DNA of 64,000 bases. It comes from CAXXOK01 sp963664595. GTDB lineage: Bacteria > Bacillota > Clostridia > Christensenellales > Aristaeellaceae. Position 1 is the stretch's first letter. Every line of letters starts with the position of its first letter. The stretch is from the NCBI GenBank assembly GCA_963664595.2, contig CAXXOK010000010.1, positions 1,302,001-1,366,000 of the forward strand, given 5' to 3'. The translations under genes and the position numbers were made by a program. The notes under the pieces are model-generated. The model did not search any database. It was not told the origin of the DNA and saw only the letters and a program-made list of their open reading frames with translations. Shown piece by piece: positions 19,372 to 28,229 of the stretch.

Positions 19372-20355
19372 ATGAGCAAACTGAGAAACCATCCCCTCAT
19401 CCAAAAGCTCGGAGTACAGCGGCTTGTGATCTTCGGCGTGCTGGTGATCCTCTTCGCATTTTTCTGCATCATGAGCCCGTCGTTTCGCAAGTATTCCACA
19501 ATTCTTACGATGACCAGCTATATGTATTACATCATGCTGATGGCGATCGGCGTCACTTTCCCGCTGCTCACCGGCGGCGTGGACCTTTCCATCGGCACGG
19601 GGTTGGTTTGCTACTCTATCGTCGGCAGCTATCTGATGCGCCAGATGGGGCTTCCCATCTGGGTGGCGATGCTGGTGACCGTAGGCATGGGAATTTTCTT
19701 CGGCTTTATTAACGGTGTGGTCGTCGCCAAGCTGAACCTGCCGCCCTTTATTACGACGTTATGCACCATGATGATCGTGCGCGGGCTCGGGTCCATCCTC
19801 ACCAGCGGCATGACGGGCGTCTGGCCCATGGCCGGACAGGACGGCAGCTGGTTCCGCGACCTGCTCAAGTATAAGGTCAACGGCACGATCTATCCGGTGG
19901 GGCTTCTGATTATCGTTATGCTGGTGATTATCATGTCCATCGTGCTCAATCACTCGCGCATTGGGCGTTACATCATCGCAATCGGAAGCAACAAGGAAGC
20001 GCTGAAGCTGTCCGGCGTCAACGTTGCGCGGTGGCACGTGATGGCCTATGTGTTCTCGGGCTTCTTCGCGGGGCTGGCGGCAATCGCCTATGCGGGAACG
20101 TTTTCCAGCATTACGCCCGGCACCGGCGCCGGTTTTGAGCTGGACGCGATCGGCGGCGCCATCATCGGTGGCACGGCTATGACTGGGGGCAGCGGTTCCA
20201 TTATCGGCACGTTTTTAGGCGTCTGCCTGATCTCGCTGTTAAAGACCGGCCTGCCCTACGTGGGCCTGCAGGCGAACTGGCAGCAGATCATCACGGGAGT
20301 GATTATCATCGTGGCCGTGACGATCGATATGGCACGCCGCCGCAAATCACTTTGA
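19372..20355 (+). CDS. CUT2 sugar ABC transporter permease (RbsC type), second
   Basis: A 327-residue BPD_transp_2 permease. Family marks: IGVTFPLLTGGVDLSIGTGL, LNLPPFITTLCTMMIVRGLG, and AIGGAIIGGTAMTGGSGSIIGT. It is a paralogue of the preceding gene, 33 nt downstream with AGGAGG before the start. Two distinct permeases, rather than a homodimer, are used by several polyol and pentose importers. Confidence 0.9.
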   Translation: MSKLRNHPLIQKLGVQRLVIFGVLVILFAFFCIMSPSFRKYSTILTMTSYMYYIMLMAIGVTFPLLTGGVDLSIGTGLVCYSIVGSYLMRQMGLPIWVAMLVTVGMGIFFGFINGVVVAKLNLPPFITTLCTMMIVRGLGSILTSGMTGVWPMAGQDGSWFRDLLKYKVNGTIYPVGLLIIVMLVIIMSIVLNHSRIGRYIIAIGSNKEALKLSGVNVARWHVMAYVFSGFFAGLAAIAYAGTFSSITPGTGAGFELDAIGGAIIGGTAMTGGSGSIIGTFLGVCLISLLKTGLPYVGLQANWQQIITGVIIIVAVTIDMARRRKSL

Positions 20356-20402
20356 TATGCACGCCACAAGGCGTCATATACATATGAAAAGGGGGTTCTC
20401 AC

Positions 20403-21491
20403 ATGAAGAAAGCGTTATCTCTGTTCTTGGTACTGATGCTGATCGTCGGCACGATATCTTTCGCGGTTGCGGAAGATAAAACCTATTCCTTTGAGATCGT
20501 CTCCAAGGGCTTCCAGTCCACCTATTGGCAGGCAGTTCTGATGGGCGTAAAGAGCGAAACGCAGAAACTGAACGACGAAGCCGGCTATGAGATGATTAAG
20601 TTCAACATGGTTGGCCCTGACTCCGAAAGCGATATCGCCGTACAGGTGAACGAGTTCGAGTCTGCCCTCAACGCCAAACCGGATGCGATCGGCCTGGCCG
20701 CGCTGGACGTGAACGCATTGAACGACAACATTGCCGCCGCGATGGCCGCCGGTATCCCGATCATCGGCTTTGACTCCGGTGCGCCCAACGCCGCCCCGGG
20801 CGCTGTTCTCGCCAACGCGTCCACCAACAACTATGTGGCGGGCACCGTGGTCGCCGAGAACCTCTACGAAAAGATCAAGGCCCGCATCGCGGCCGCGACC
20901 GCTCCTGTGCGCATTGGCGAAATCAACCAGGATGCCACCTCCGAATCCATCACCAACCGCGGCCTGGGCTTCATTGACAAATTTGTCGAGCTGGCCGCCG
21001 CCGATGGTTACAAGGTCGCCGTGATCGGCAACGAGAAGTACGTCAACGATTCCACGACCGACAAGGCCGCCGAAGCGGATGCGAACATCATCATCGAGGT
21101 CCACGTACCCGCGCAGACCACCGTTGAACTGTGCGCCACCGAAGCGGGCGTCGTGCTCAATAAGGCCGACACCATCGCGGTGTTCGGTTCCAACCAGGTT
21201 GCCGCCGAGGGCGTGATTACCGCCAACGAAATGCTGGGCGTGTGCGGCTCTACCGATGATATGATCATCGCCGTGGGCTTTGACTCCGGCACCGTTATCA
21301 AAGCGGCTGTGACTGCCGGCACCATGTATGGCGCCGTCACGCAGAGCCCCGTGGGCATCGGCAAAGTGCTGATTGACCTGCTGCTGGCCGCCTCGAAGGG
21401 CGAGCCCGTTGCGGACACCGATACCGGCTGCGCGTTCTACACCGCTGCCAATATCGCTTCCGACGAGATCGCTCCCAACCTGTACGACTAA
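20403..21491 (+). CDS. Sugar-binding protein of the CUT2 ABC transporter
   Basis: A 362-residue substrate-binding protein of the Peripla_BP_4 fold. Signal peptide 1-23 ends AVA-ED with no lipobox cysteine. The mature part has the family core: FQSTYWQAVLMGVKSE, IGLAALDVNALN, PIIGFDSGAPNA and a hinge region near VIAVGFDSGTVIKAAV. AGGGGG lies before the ATG at 20403. In a Gram-positive cell such proteins are usually lipid-anchored; here anchoring is unclear. It is the last gene of the transport operon and is followed by a strong hairpin. Confidence 0.9.
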   Translation: MKKALSLFLVLMLIVGTISFAVAEDKTYSFEIVSKGFQSTYWQAVLMGVKSETQKLNDEAGYEMIKFNMVGPDSESDIAVQVNEFESALNAKPDAIGLAALDVNALNDNIAAAMAAGIPIIGFDSGAPNAAPGAVLANASTNNYVAGTVVAENLYEKIKARIAAATAPVRIGEINQDATSESITNRGLGFIDKFVELAAADGYKVAVIGNEKYVNDSTTDKAAEADANIIIEVHVPAQTTVELCATEAGVVLNKADTIAVFGSNQVAAEGVITANEMLGVCGSTDDMIIAVGFDSGTVIKAAVTAGTMYGAVTQSPVGIGKVLIDLLLAASKGEPVADTDTGCAFYTAANIASDEIAPNLYD

Positions 21492-21515
21492 AAGAACGTA
21501 CAAACACACAAGCCA

Positions 21516-21545
21516 CAGGCCGCTTTCCGTACGGAAAGCGGCCTG
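21516..21545 (+). terminator. Hairpin after the CUT2 operon
   Basis: A perfect 30-nt palindrome with arms beginning CAGGCCGCTTTCCGT. It is T-poor downstream, so it may be a bidirectional terminator or mRNA stabiliser between the transport operon and the converging lacI gene. Confidence 0.7.
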
Positions 21546-21650
21546 TATGCTATACCCCCTTGTATAGGCGTAAACCGGCCTGCTTTGGCGTATGCTCAAA
21601 TCGGTTGATCCGGCCGGACGGCTTTGCAATAAGACCGTTGAACATTTAGC

Positions 21651-22664
21651 TTACTTCAATTTCCGGATGCTGCTCCCCTCGTACAGCTGCGTGGAGAGGG
21701 TGATGATCTGGGAAAGCGGCCTTGGGGATTCGTTGGTCAGCAGCCGGAGCAACTGTTTGGCCACGCACTCACCGATCGCGTTTTGCGGCTGTTTGACCAG
21801 CGTAAGGCTTGGATACATCGCGCCGAACAGGTCCATTTTATCAAAGCCGATCATCGAGATGTCATCCGGAACGGTACAGGACGCCTCGTTCAGGGCGATC
21901 ATCGAGCCCAGCGTCATTTCGTAATTCGTAACAAATACGGCCGTCGGCGGCGTGGAAAGTTTCAGCAGCGCCTTCATCTGGTTATAGCCGCCCTCCAGCG
22001 TATAATCGCTGAAGCGAATCAGCTCCTCGCGGGGCATAATATCAAACTCCGCATAGGCGTTTAAATACCCTTCGCGGCGTTTCTGCGTGGTATAGATCCC
22101 CTCGTTGCCCAGAATAAGCCCAATCTCCTCGTGTCCGGCTTCCAGCAGATGGCGCGTGGCTTTCTCCGCTGCGTCCACATTGTCTACGACGACGGCGCTT
22201 ACCCTGCCCGATAAGGATTTGAGCATCCGGTCCACCAGAATAATAGGGATGTCGGCGTCCAGCGCAAGTTTGAGGTGTTCCCCCGTTGTATCCGTGGGCA
22301 TGTTGATAATCCCGTCAACACGCTTATGCATCAGGAAGGAAACCGCTTCCTTTTCACGGCGCGGATCGGTGCGGCAGTCGCACACGATAACGGCATAATC
22401 ATGCTTGCGCAGGATATCTTCCATCGTGGTGATGATGGAGGTAATAAACTGGTTGCCAAGCTCCGGTATAACCACGCCCACCGTACGGCTCAGCCTGGTT
22501 TTCAGGCTGCGGGCAAACTCGTTGGGCACAAACTTGAGCGCTTTCACGGCGTCTTCAATCAGCTTTTTGTTTTTGGGCCGCACGTTCCCACCGTTGAGGT
22601 ATTTGGATATCGTCGCCAGCCCGAGACCCGTCATTTTTGCGATGTCCTTCATCGTAGCAGCCAT
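21651..22664 (-). CDS. LacI-family repressor of the sugar import/catabolism regulon
   Basis: A 337-residue repressor. Residues 1-50 hold the LacI helix-turn-helix (MKDIAKMTGLGLATISKYLNGG, then VPNEFARSLKTRLSRTVGVVIPE). The effector domain shows VDGIINMPTD, IPIILVDRML and VFVTNYEMTLGSMIALNE. The start is ATG 22664, with GGAGGAAA upstream. It lies between, and opposite to, the importer and catabolic operons, whose promoters carry matching AAACGTT operators, so it is their probable regulator. Its 5' leader contains a palindromic repeat element (22709-22812). Confidence 0.9.
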   Translation of the reverse strand: MAATMKDIAKMTGLGLATISKYLNGGNVRPKNKKLIEDAVKALKFVPNEFARSLKTRLSRTVGVVIPELGNQFITSIITTMEDILRKHDYAVIVCDCRTDPRREKEAVSFLMHKRVDGIINMPTDTTGEHLKLALDADIPIILVDRMLKSLSGRVSAVVVDNVDAAEKATRHLLEAGHEEIGLILGNEGIYTTQKRREGYLNAYAEFDIMPREELIRFSDYTLEGGYNQMKALLKLSTPPTAVFVTNYEMTLGSMIALNEASCTVPDDISMIGFDKMDLFGAMYPSLTLVKQPQNAIGECVAKQLLRLLTNESPRPLSQIITLSTQLYEGSSIRKLK

Positions 22665-22708
22665 TGGATTTCCTCCTCCATGAAGCCAGCGCATCATATC
22701 GCTGCTGC

Positions 22709-22812
22709 CAGGTAAACGATGAATAAAGCGCTTGTGTGATGGTGCGTTGGATTTTCGTCAGGTTGAGCTGGCGGAAATCCAACGTGCCGGCGCGCAAGTG
22801 ATTTGTTCGGCG
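22709..22812 (+). repeat. Dispersed palindromic element, copy A (internally deleted)
   Basis: Starts GGTAAACGATGAATAAAGCG, as other copies do, continues GATTTTCGTCAGGTTGAGC, and ends near GTGATTTGTTC. The middle hairpin is shortened relative to copies at 36.1-36.4 kb. It lies inside the 5' untranslated region of lacI. Confidence 0.75.
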
Positions 22813-22819
22813 TATATTC

Positions 22820-22848
22820 AGTATAACAAATCGCCGTGAAACATACAA
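22820..22848 (-). promoter_or_regulatory. Candidate lacI promoter
   Basis: Minus strand TTGTAT (22843-22848), 17-nt spacer, TATACT (22820-22825). It gives a leader of about 150 nt that contains repeat copy A. Confidence 0.55.
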
Positions 22849-22899
22849 TGTGTATCGCGAATCGTTATAAGAATATTGTCACGAAACACAGTCCGTCGC

Positions 22900-22949
22900 T
22901 TGACATTCTCTATATTCTACCTTATACTATGTAAACGGAAACGTTTCGC
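22900..22949 (+). promoter_or_regulatory. Promoter and LacI-type operator of the catabolic operon
   Basis: TTGACA (22900-22905), 17-nt spacer, TATACT (22923-22928), followed at the start point by the palindromic CGGAAACGTTTCGC (22936-22949). The same motif lies at the importer promoter. Confidence 0.85.
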
Positions 22950-22967
22950 TTTATGAGGTGATTTCAT

Positions 22968-23810
22968 ATGTCTTTGGTTACTTCACACAAAATGCTTCTG
23001 GATGCGCAGCGCGGCGGTTATGCCGTGGCGGCATTCAACGTGGAGAATATGGAAATGGCGCAGGCGGTGGTATCCGCGGCTGAAAAGGCGCAATCGCCCG
23101 TGATTGTTCAAACCACGTCCGGCACGCTGAAATATGCGCCGCCTTCCGTGTTTGCGGGGATCGTAGGGCGTTTAGCCAACAGCGCGAAAATCCCCGTCGC
23201 CCTGCATCTGGATCACGGCAGCGGGCTGGAACTGGCAATTGAATGCATCGCGGCAGGATATACCTCGCTGATGATCGACGGATCCATGCTCCCGTTCGAT
23301 AATAACGTTGCGCTCACTCGCAGCGTGGTATCGGCGGCCGGTGAGCTGCCTGTGGAGGCGGAGCTGGGAACCGTGGGCGGAAAGGAAGACGGCCATGGGG
23401 CGGACAAACCGCAGTATACCGACCCGCAGGAAGCGGTGCGGTTTGTTGAGCAAACGGGCGTCTCAAGCCTGGCGGTGGCAATCGGGACCGCGCACGGATT
23501 TTATAAGGGCGTGCCGCAGCTGGATATCGGCCGTCTGGAACAAATACACAAGGTACTGTCCATACCGCTGGTTTTGCACGGCACAAGCGGCGTACCGCAC
23601 GATCAGGTGCGCGCGTGCATAGAGCGCGGCATCTGTAAGGTGAACTACGCCACGGAGCTTCGTGTGGTGTTTTCCAACGGTGTGAAACAGGCTTTGGAGC
23701 ATAAGCCGGACGCGTATGATCCCAAGCAGTACCTGTCGGCCGGCCGGGAAGCCGTGGAGGCACGCGCGCTGGAGCTGATCCGGCTGTGCGGATGCGGCGG
23801 GAAGGGCTGA
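22968..23810 (+). CDS. Class II ketose-bisphosphate/ketose-phosphate aldolase
   Basis: A 280-residue zinc-dependent aldolase of the FbaA/GatY/KbaY family. Zinc ligands and catalytic residues are visible: HLDHG (His80, Asp82, His83), VEAELGTVGG (Glu132), GTAHGFYKG (His176) and LHGTSGVP (His204). It splits a phosphorylated ketose into dihydroxyacetone phosphate and an aldehyde. As first gene of a sugar catabolic operon, it more likely acts on a ketose-1-phosphate or tagatose-type bisphosphate than as the glycolytic enzyme. Followed after 1 nt by the kinase gene. Confidence 0.9.
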   Translation: MSLVTSHKMLLDAQRGGYAVAAFNVENMEMAQAVVSAAEKAQSPVIVQTTSGTLKYAPPSVFAGIVGRLANSAKIPVALHLDHGSGLELAIECIAAGYTSLMIDGSMLPFDNNVALTRSVVSAAGELPVEAELGTVGGKEDGHGADKPQYTDPQEAVRFVEQTGVSSLAVAIGTAHGFYKGVPQLDIGRLEQIHKVLSIPLVLHGTSGVPHDQVRACIERGICKVNYATELRVVFSNGVKQALEHKPDAYDPKQYLSAGREAVEARALELIRLCGCGGKG

Positions 23811-23811
23811 T

Positions 23812-25317
23812 ATGGGCACGTATTTGCTGGGAATCGATATCGGCACCTCCGCGTGCAAGGTCGCGGTTTTCGGTACGGACGGCACGGTGGCGGCGCAGGG
23901 TCACGGGGAGTATCCCGTGTTCTATCCGCATCCGGGCTGGGCGGAACAGCGGCCGGAGGACTGGTGGAACAGCGTTTGCGGCACGATTCGCGGTGTGATT
24001 GAGCAAAGCGGCATTCAGCCGGGCGAAATCGCGGGCGTCGGAGTGGACGGGCAAAGCTGGTCCGCCGTCGCGGTGGACGCCGATGGCGACGTGCTGTGCA
24101 ATACCCCCATCTGGACGGACACGCGTGCCCGCGGAGAATGCGAAGAGATCCTCAAACGGGTGCCGGAAGAAACGCTGTTTGCGTTGTGCGGCAATCCCAT
24201 CCAACCAAGCTACACTTTGCCCAAGATCCTCTGGTATCAAAACAACACGCCGGATGTGTACCGCAAAGCGCAGTACATCCTGCAGTCCAACAGCTTTATC
24301 GTATTCAGGCTCACAGGTGCGATCACGCAGGACGTATCCCAGGGCTACGGTCTTTGCTGCTTTGATATGCGGCTGGGCCGGTGGGACAGGGATACCGCGG
24401 CGGCGCTGGGTATCCGCCCGGAGCTGCTGGCCCCGGTCTTCCCCTGTCACCAGATCGTCGGGCATGTCACGCGTGCCGCCTCCCTGCTCACGGGCCTTCG
24501 GGAAGGCACGCCCGTGGCGGCGGGCGGGCTGGACGCCGCGTGCGGCACGCTGGGCGCGGGTGTCATCGAGCCGGGGCAAACACAGGAGCAGGGCGGCCAG
24601 GCAGGCGGCATGAGCCTATGCATCGACCGGTACGCAGCCGACCCCCGGCTGATCCTCGGATGGCATGTAGTGCCCGGTCGCTGGCTATTGCAGGGCGGCA
24701 CCACCGGCGGCGGCGGCGCGCTGAAGTGGCTTCGGGAAACCGTTTCCCCGGACTTGGATTTCCGCCAGATGGACGATCTGGCCGACGGCGTCCCCCCCGG
24801 CAGCGACGGCGTGCTGTTCCTGCCCTATATGGCGGGCGAACGCAGCCCAATTTGGAACCCCAACGCGAACGGCGTATTTTTCGGCTTGAACTACGCCAAA
24901 ACCCGCGCGCATTTAATCCGCGCGATGATGGAAGGCGTGGGCTTCGCGCTCAGGCATAACATGGAGGTCGCGCAAAAGGCGGGCGCGAACGCCGGCATGC
25001 TCCGCTCGGTGGGCGGAAGCGCCAATAGCCGCGTATGGACACAGCTCAAGGCGGATATCACAGGGCATGGAATTGAGGTTCCCGCAAGCGATACCGCCAC
25101 AACGCTCGGCGCGGCCATTCTGGCGGGTGTCGGCTCCGGGGTGTACCCAAACTTCCAGGACGCCTGCAAGCGCACCGTGCGCGTGATGCGCGCCTTTGCG
25201 CCCAATGATGAAAACAAAGCGCTTTACGACCGGCAATACCTAGCATACCGTGAACTCTATGACCGGCTTGCTCCCATGATGGCAGGCCCGGATACCGAAA
25301 GGAAGAATACGCAATGA
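23812..25317 (+). CDS. FGGY-family carbohydrate kinase (xylulokinase-like)
   Basis: A 501-residue sugar kinase. The N-terminal actin-like domain has LGIDIGTSACKVAVF, GVGVDGQSWSAV and IWTDTRARGE. The C-terminal domain has GGTTGGGGALKWLRE, FLPYMAGERSPIWNPNA, and SVGGSANSRVWTQLKADITG. Length and motifs resemble XylB more than glycerol kinase. It probably phosphorylates a ketose or polyol for the aldolase. Its stop overlaps the dehydrogenase start by 4 nt. The exact sugar is not readable from sequence. Confidence 0.9.
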   Translation: MGTYLLGIDIGTSACKVAVFGTDGTVAAQGHGEYPVFYPHPGWAEQRPEDWWNSVCGTIRGVIEQSGIQPGEIAGVGVDGQSWSAVAVDADGDVLCNTPIWTDTRARGECEEILKRVPEETLFALCGNPIQPSYTLPKILWYQNNTPDVYRKAQYILQSNSFIVFRLTGAITQDVSQGYGLCCFDMRLGRWDRDTAAALGIRPELLAPVFPCHQIVGHVTRAASLLTGLREGTPVAAGGLDAACGTLGAGVIEPGQTQEQGGQAGGMSLCIDRYAADPRLILGWHVVPGRWLLQGGTTGGGGALKWLRETVSPDLDFRQMDDLADGVPPGSDGVLFLPYMAGERSPIWNPNANGVFFGLNYAKTRAHLIRAMMEGVGFALRHNMEVAQKAGANAGMLRSVGGSANSRVWTQLKADITGHGIEVPASDTATTLGAAILAGVGSGVYPNFQDACKRTVRVMRAFAPNDENKALYDRQYLAYRELYDRLAPMMAGPDTERKNTQ

Positions 25318-26360
25318 AGGCGGCCGTGCTGTATGGAAACGGAGATATCCGCTATGACGATTGGGAAACCCCTGTAACCAAGCCCGGAACGGTGAAGGTG
25401 CGTGTACGCGCCGCGGGAATCTGCGGCAGCGACGTGCCGCGCGTGCTCCACAACGGCGCCCATTTTTATCCCGTGGTGCTGGGCCATGAGTTCAGCGGCG
25501 ATGTGGTGGAGATCGGCGAAGGCGTGGAAGGCTTCAAACCCGGCGATACCGTGAGCGGCGCGCCGCTTGTGCCCTGCATGCAATGCGGTGACTGCCAGCG
25601 GGGCAACTTCGCGCTGTGCAAGCGTTACTCGTTCATCGGCAGCCGCGAGCAGGGAAGCTTTGCGGAATACGTTGTCATGCCCGCGCAAAACGCGGTGAAA
25701 TACGACCCCTCCATCCCCTATGAGCAGGCCGCGATGTTTGAGCCCTCCACGGTCGCGATACACGGCGTGCTTCAGGGGGAATACCGCGGCGGCGGCACAG
25801 TGGCGATCCTTGGCTGCGGCACCATCGGCATTTTCACCGCGCAGTGGGCCAAAATCTTCGGCGCGAAAAAGCTCGTGGCGTTCGATATCGACGACGGGCG
25901 TCTGGAACTGGCGCGCCGCATGGGTGCGGATGAAACGGTTAATACCCTCGCGCCGGACTTCATGGAGAAAGCGGCGGCGCTGACCGGCGGCATGGGATAC
26001 GACCACGTATTTGAAACCGCGGGCCTGCCCGCGACGATGCGGATGGCCTTCGAGCTGGCAGCCAACAAGGCGTGCGTATGCTTTATCGGAACGCCGCACG
26101 ACGATCTTACGTTCACCCCGCGTCAGTGGGAGAACATGAACCGCAAGGAATTTACGCTGACCGGAAGCTGGATGAGCTACTCTGCGCCCTTCCCCGGCAG
26201 GGAATGGGCGCTGACGGCGCATTACTTTGCCACCGGCGCCCTGAAATTCGATCCGGCGTTCATCTTCCGCACCTTCCCGATGCATAAAGCCGCCGAAGCG
26301 TTCGCGCTGTACAATAATCCCTCGCAGGTACACGGGAAAATCATGCTGGTCAACGAATAA
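25314..26360 (+). CDS. Zinc-dependent polyol dehydrogenase, galactitol-1-phosphate 5-dehydrogenase-like
   Basis: A 348-residue medium-chain dehydrogenase. Catalytic zinc site GICGSD (Cys37), GHEFSG (His58, Glu59); structural zinc cysteines 88, 91, 94, 102; NAD(P)-binding LGCGTIG at about 166-172. The N-terminal pattern AAGICGSDVPRVLHNGAHFYPVVLG strongly resembles GatD. It oxidises a polyol or polyol phosphate to the ketose. In this operon it stands next to an aldo/keto reductase and there is no isomerase gene. Confidence 0.85.
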   Translation: MKAAVLYGNGDIRYDDWETPVTKPGTVKVRVRAAGICGSDVPRVLHNGAHFYPVVLGHEFSGDVVEIGEGVEGFKPGDTVSGAPLVPCMQCGDCQRGNFALCKRYSFIGSREQGSFAEYVVMPAQNAVKYDPSIPYEQAAMFEPSTVAIHGVLQGEYRGGGTVAILGCGTIGIFTAQWAKIFGAKKLVAFDIDDGRLELARRMGADETVNTLAPDFMEKAAALTGGMGYDHVFETAGLPATMRMAFELAANKACVCFIGTPHDDLTFTPRQWENMNRKEFTLTGSWMSYSAPFPGREWALTAHYFATGALKFDPAFIFRTFPMHKAAEAFALYNNPSQVHGKIMLVNE

Positions 26361-26431
26361 CGCCGAGCCCGGACATAGCCTGTAAACAGAAACATAAGCC
26401 CATCGATCTTATATGGAAAGAAGGTCATCCA

Positions 26432-27445
26432 ATGGCAGAATGGATTAACCCCAACATGGTTCCCAAACGCAAACTATATACCGGTGAAGAAGTACCCTGC
26501 ATCGGCATGGGCACCTTCGGGAGCGACCGTTTTACACCGGAGCAGGTTTCGCAGGCCGTCGGCGGGGCGATACGCTGCGGCTACCGGATGTTTGACTGCG
26601 CATCGGTATACGGCAACGAGGATCTGATCGGCAAGGTGTTCGATCAGGCGTTCCGGGAAGGCGCCGTCAAACGCGAAGAGCTTTTCATCACCTCCAAGGT
26701 ATGGAACAATATGCACGGCCGGGGCGACGTACTGCTGTCCTGCGCCAAAACGCTGCGCGACCTGCAGCTTGACTATATCGATGCGTACTTCGTGCATTGG
26801 CCGTTCCCCAACTACCATGCGCCGGGCTGCGATGCCGACAGCCGCAATCCCGACAGCAAGCCGTTCTCCGCAGAGGAGTTCATGGCGACCTGGCGGCAGA
26901 TGGAGCGCCTCCACGATATGGGGCTGGCGCGCCATATCGGCATGAGCAGTATGACCATCCCCAAGCTTGAAGCCGTGCTGCCGCTGTGCCGGATCAAACC
27001 CTCGCTTATTGAGATGGAGCTGCACCCCTGCTTCCAGCAGTGGGAGCTGTATGATTATATCGTCGCGCACGATATACAGCCCATCGGGTTCTGCCCCATC
27101 GGCAGCCCCACGCGCCCGGAACGCGATATGACCCCCGACGACGTTGTGGATATCGCGGTGCCCACGGTGGTAGAGATCGCCAGAGCGCACAGCGTGCACC
27201 CCGCTGTCGTCTGCCTGAAATGGGCTGTGCAGCGCGGGCAGATTCCCATTCCCTTCTCCATCCACGAAAACGAATATGTGTCCAACCTGAAGTGCACGAC
27301 CGCAGATCCGCTGTCCGATGCCGAAATGGAAGCGCTCAAAACCGTGGAATGCAACAACCGCCTGATCAAGGGGCAGGTATTCCTGTGGCCGGGCGCCAAC
27401 GATTGGCACGACCTGTGGGATGAGGACGGCACCATCACAAAGTGA
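26432..27445 (+). CDS. Aldo/keto reductase
   Basis: A 337-residue NADPH-type reductase with the full catalytic tetrad: Asp55 and Tyr60 (FDCASVYGNED), Lys89 (TSKVWNN), His122 (VHWPFP). The cofactor loop near the C-terminus (PIPFSIHENEYVSNL) fits the family. It could reduce an aldose to a polyol for the neighbouring dehydrogenase, or a product aldehyde such as lactaldehyde. The start at ATG 26432 follows AGAAGG. It lies 71 nt after the dehydrogenase and 11 nt before the mutarotase gene. Confidence 0.88.
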   Translation: MAEWINPNMVPKRKLYTGEEVPCIGMGTFGSDRFTPEQVSQAVGGAIRCGYRMFDCASVYGNEDLIGKVFDQAFREGAVKREELFITSKVWNNMHGRGDVLLSCAKTLRDLQLDYIDAYFVHWPFPNYHAPGCDADSRNPDSKPFSAEEFMATWRQMERLHDMGLARHIGMSSMTIPKLEAVLPLCRIKPSLIEMELHPCFQQWELYDYIVAHDIQPIGFCPIGSPTRPERDMTPDDVVDIAVPTVVEIARAHSVHPAVVCLKWAVQRGQIPIPFSIHENEYVSNLKCTTADPLSDAEMEALKTVECNNRLIKGQVFLWPGANDWHDLWDEDGTITK

Positions 27446-27456
27446 GGTAACAAAGA

Positions 27457-27885
27457 GTGCTCAAAAACATACCGGACCTGATGCCCCCGGAACTGATGAA
27501 GATTATTATGGAGATGGGGCACGGCGATGAGCTTCTCCTGTGCGACGGGAACTATCCCAAGTTCGGTTGCCCCGAACGCTGTGTGCGCATGGACGGGCAC
27601 GGAATCTCCGAAATTCTGGAGATGCTCCTGACATTCTTTCCGCTGGATCCCTATGTGGAACATCCCGTAATCCTGATGGCGGTGCTCCCCGGCGATCCGT
27701 ATAAACCGGAAATCTGGGAAGAATACCGCGCCATCGGAAAACGGCACGAGGCCGGAGGCCTGCGGGAAGAGCCGGTGGATAAGCCCCGGTTCTATGAGCG
27801 TGGGCGTAACTGCTACGCGTGCGTAGCCACCGGCGAAAAGGCGCTTTATGCCAACGTCATCCTGAAAAAAGGCGTAGTCAAGTAA
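27457..27885 (+). CDS. FucU/RbsD-type sugar mutarotase
   Basis: A 142-residue protein matching L-fucose mutarotase: MGHGDELLLCDGNYP with the conserved His near the N-terminus, the FYERGRNCYACVATGE segment with Tyr, and the end LKKGVVK. It interconverts anomers of an aldose, which implies that a free reducing sugar enters the pathway. The start is GTG 27457, 11 nt after the reductase stop. A second copy of this family is at 44398-44823. Last gene of the operon; a terminator follows. Confidence 0.88.
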   Translation: MLKNIPDLMPPELMKIIMEMGHGDELLLCDGNYPKFGCPERCVRMDGHGISEILEMLLTFFPLDPYVEHPVILMAVLPGDPYKPEIWEEYRAIGKRHEAGGLREEPVDKPRFYERGRNCYACVATGEKALYANVILKKGVVK

Positions 27886-27925
27886 TCTGAAACGGCGTAG
27901 CCCTCCTGACGCCGCATCGCAGAAG

Positions 27926-27955
27926 CCGCCTCCCGTTTCCGGGGAGGCGGTTAAT
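27926..27955 (+). terminator. Terminator of the catabolic operon
   Basis: CCGCCTCCC (27926-27934) pairs with GGGAGGCGG (27942-27950), followed by TTAATT. Confidence 0.8.
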
Positions 27956-28200
27956 TCTATGCCGCACAGGCTTATAATGCCTTGCGTTCCGTTCCGTTTT
28001 TCCACCGGGAAGGCGCGCGCACCCCTTCCCCATCCGGCTGTTGGCAAAGCGGACCGATTTGCCCTGCGCTTCTATCCGTTGTCTCTGGGTTACTCTTTTC
28101 GGCGCCCTATCAAAGAAAGCGCAGGCAGCCTGCATCCCGTACAGGATTGCGGCTGTGCGCGTGTTCATCGCGCAGGGAAGCCGTTCCCGCAAGGTTTGAT
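27956..28200. other. Intergenic region with no recognised gene
   Basis: About 245 nt between the terminator and the next promoter. Open frames here have no ribosome binding site or family resemblance. Confidence 0.5.
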
Positions 28201-28229
28201 TTGAAAAGTGATACGTTACGGTTTATAAT
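28201..28229 (+). promoter_or_regulatory. Promoter of the glycosidase/two-component operon
   Basis: TTGAAA (28201-28206), 17-nt spacer, TATAAT (28224-28229). The spacer contains GATACGTTACGG, similar to the AAACGTTACG operator sites elsewhere. A leader of about 320 nt with no recognised gene (28230-28555) precedes the GH36 start. Confidence 0.7.

Noticed and set aside
20415..21629. Minus-strand frame of 404 residues
   Set aside because: It is the shadow of the sugar-binding protein gene, has the Gly/His/Arg-rich composition of an antisense frame, and no family features.
23314..24579. Minus-strand frame of 421 residues opposite the aldolase and kinase
   Set aside because: It is Arg/Ala/Pro-rich antisense of two well-supported genes.
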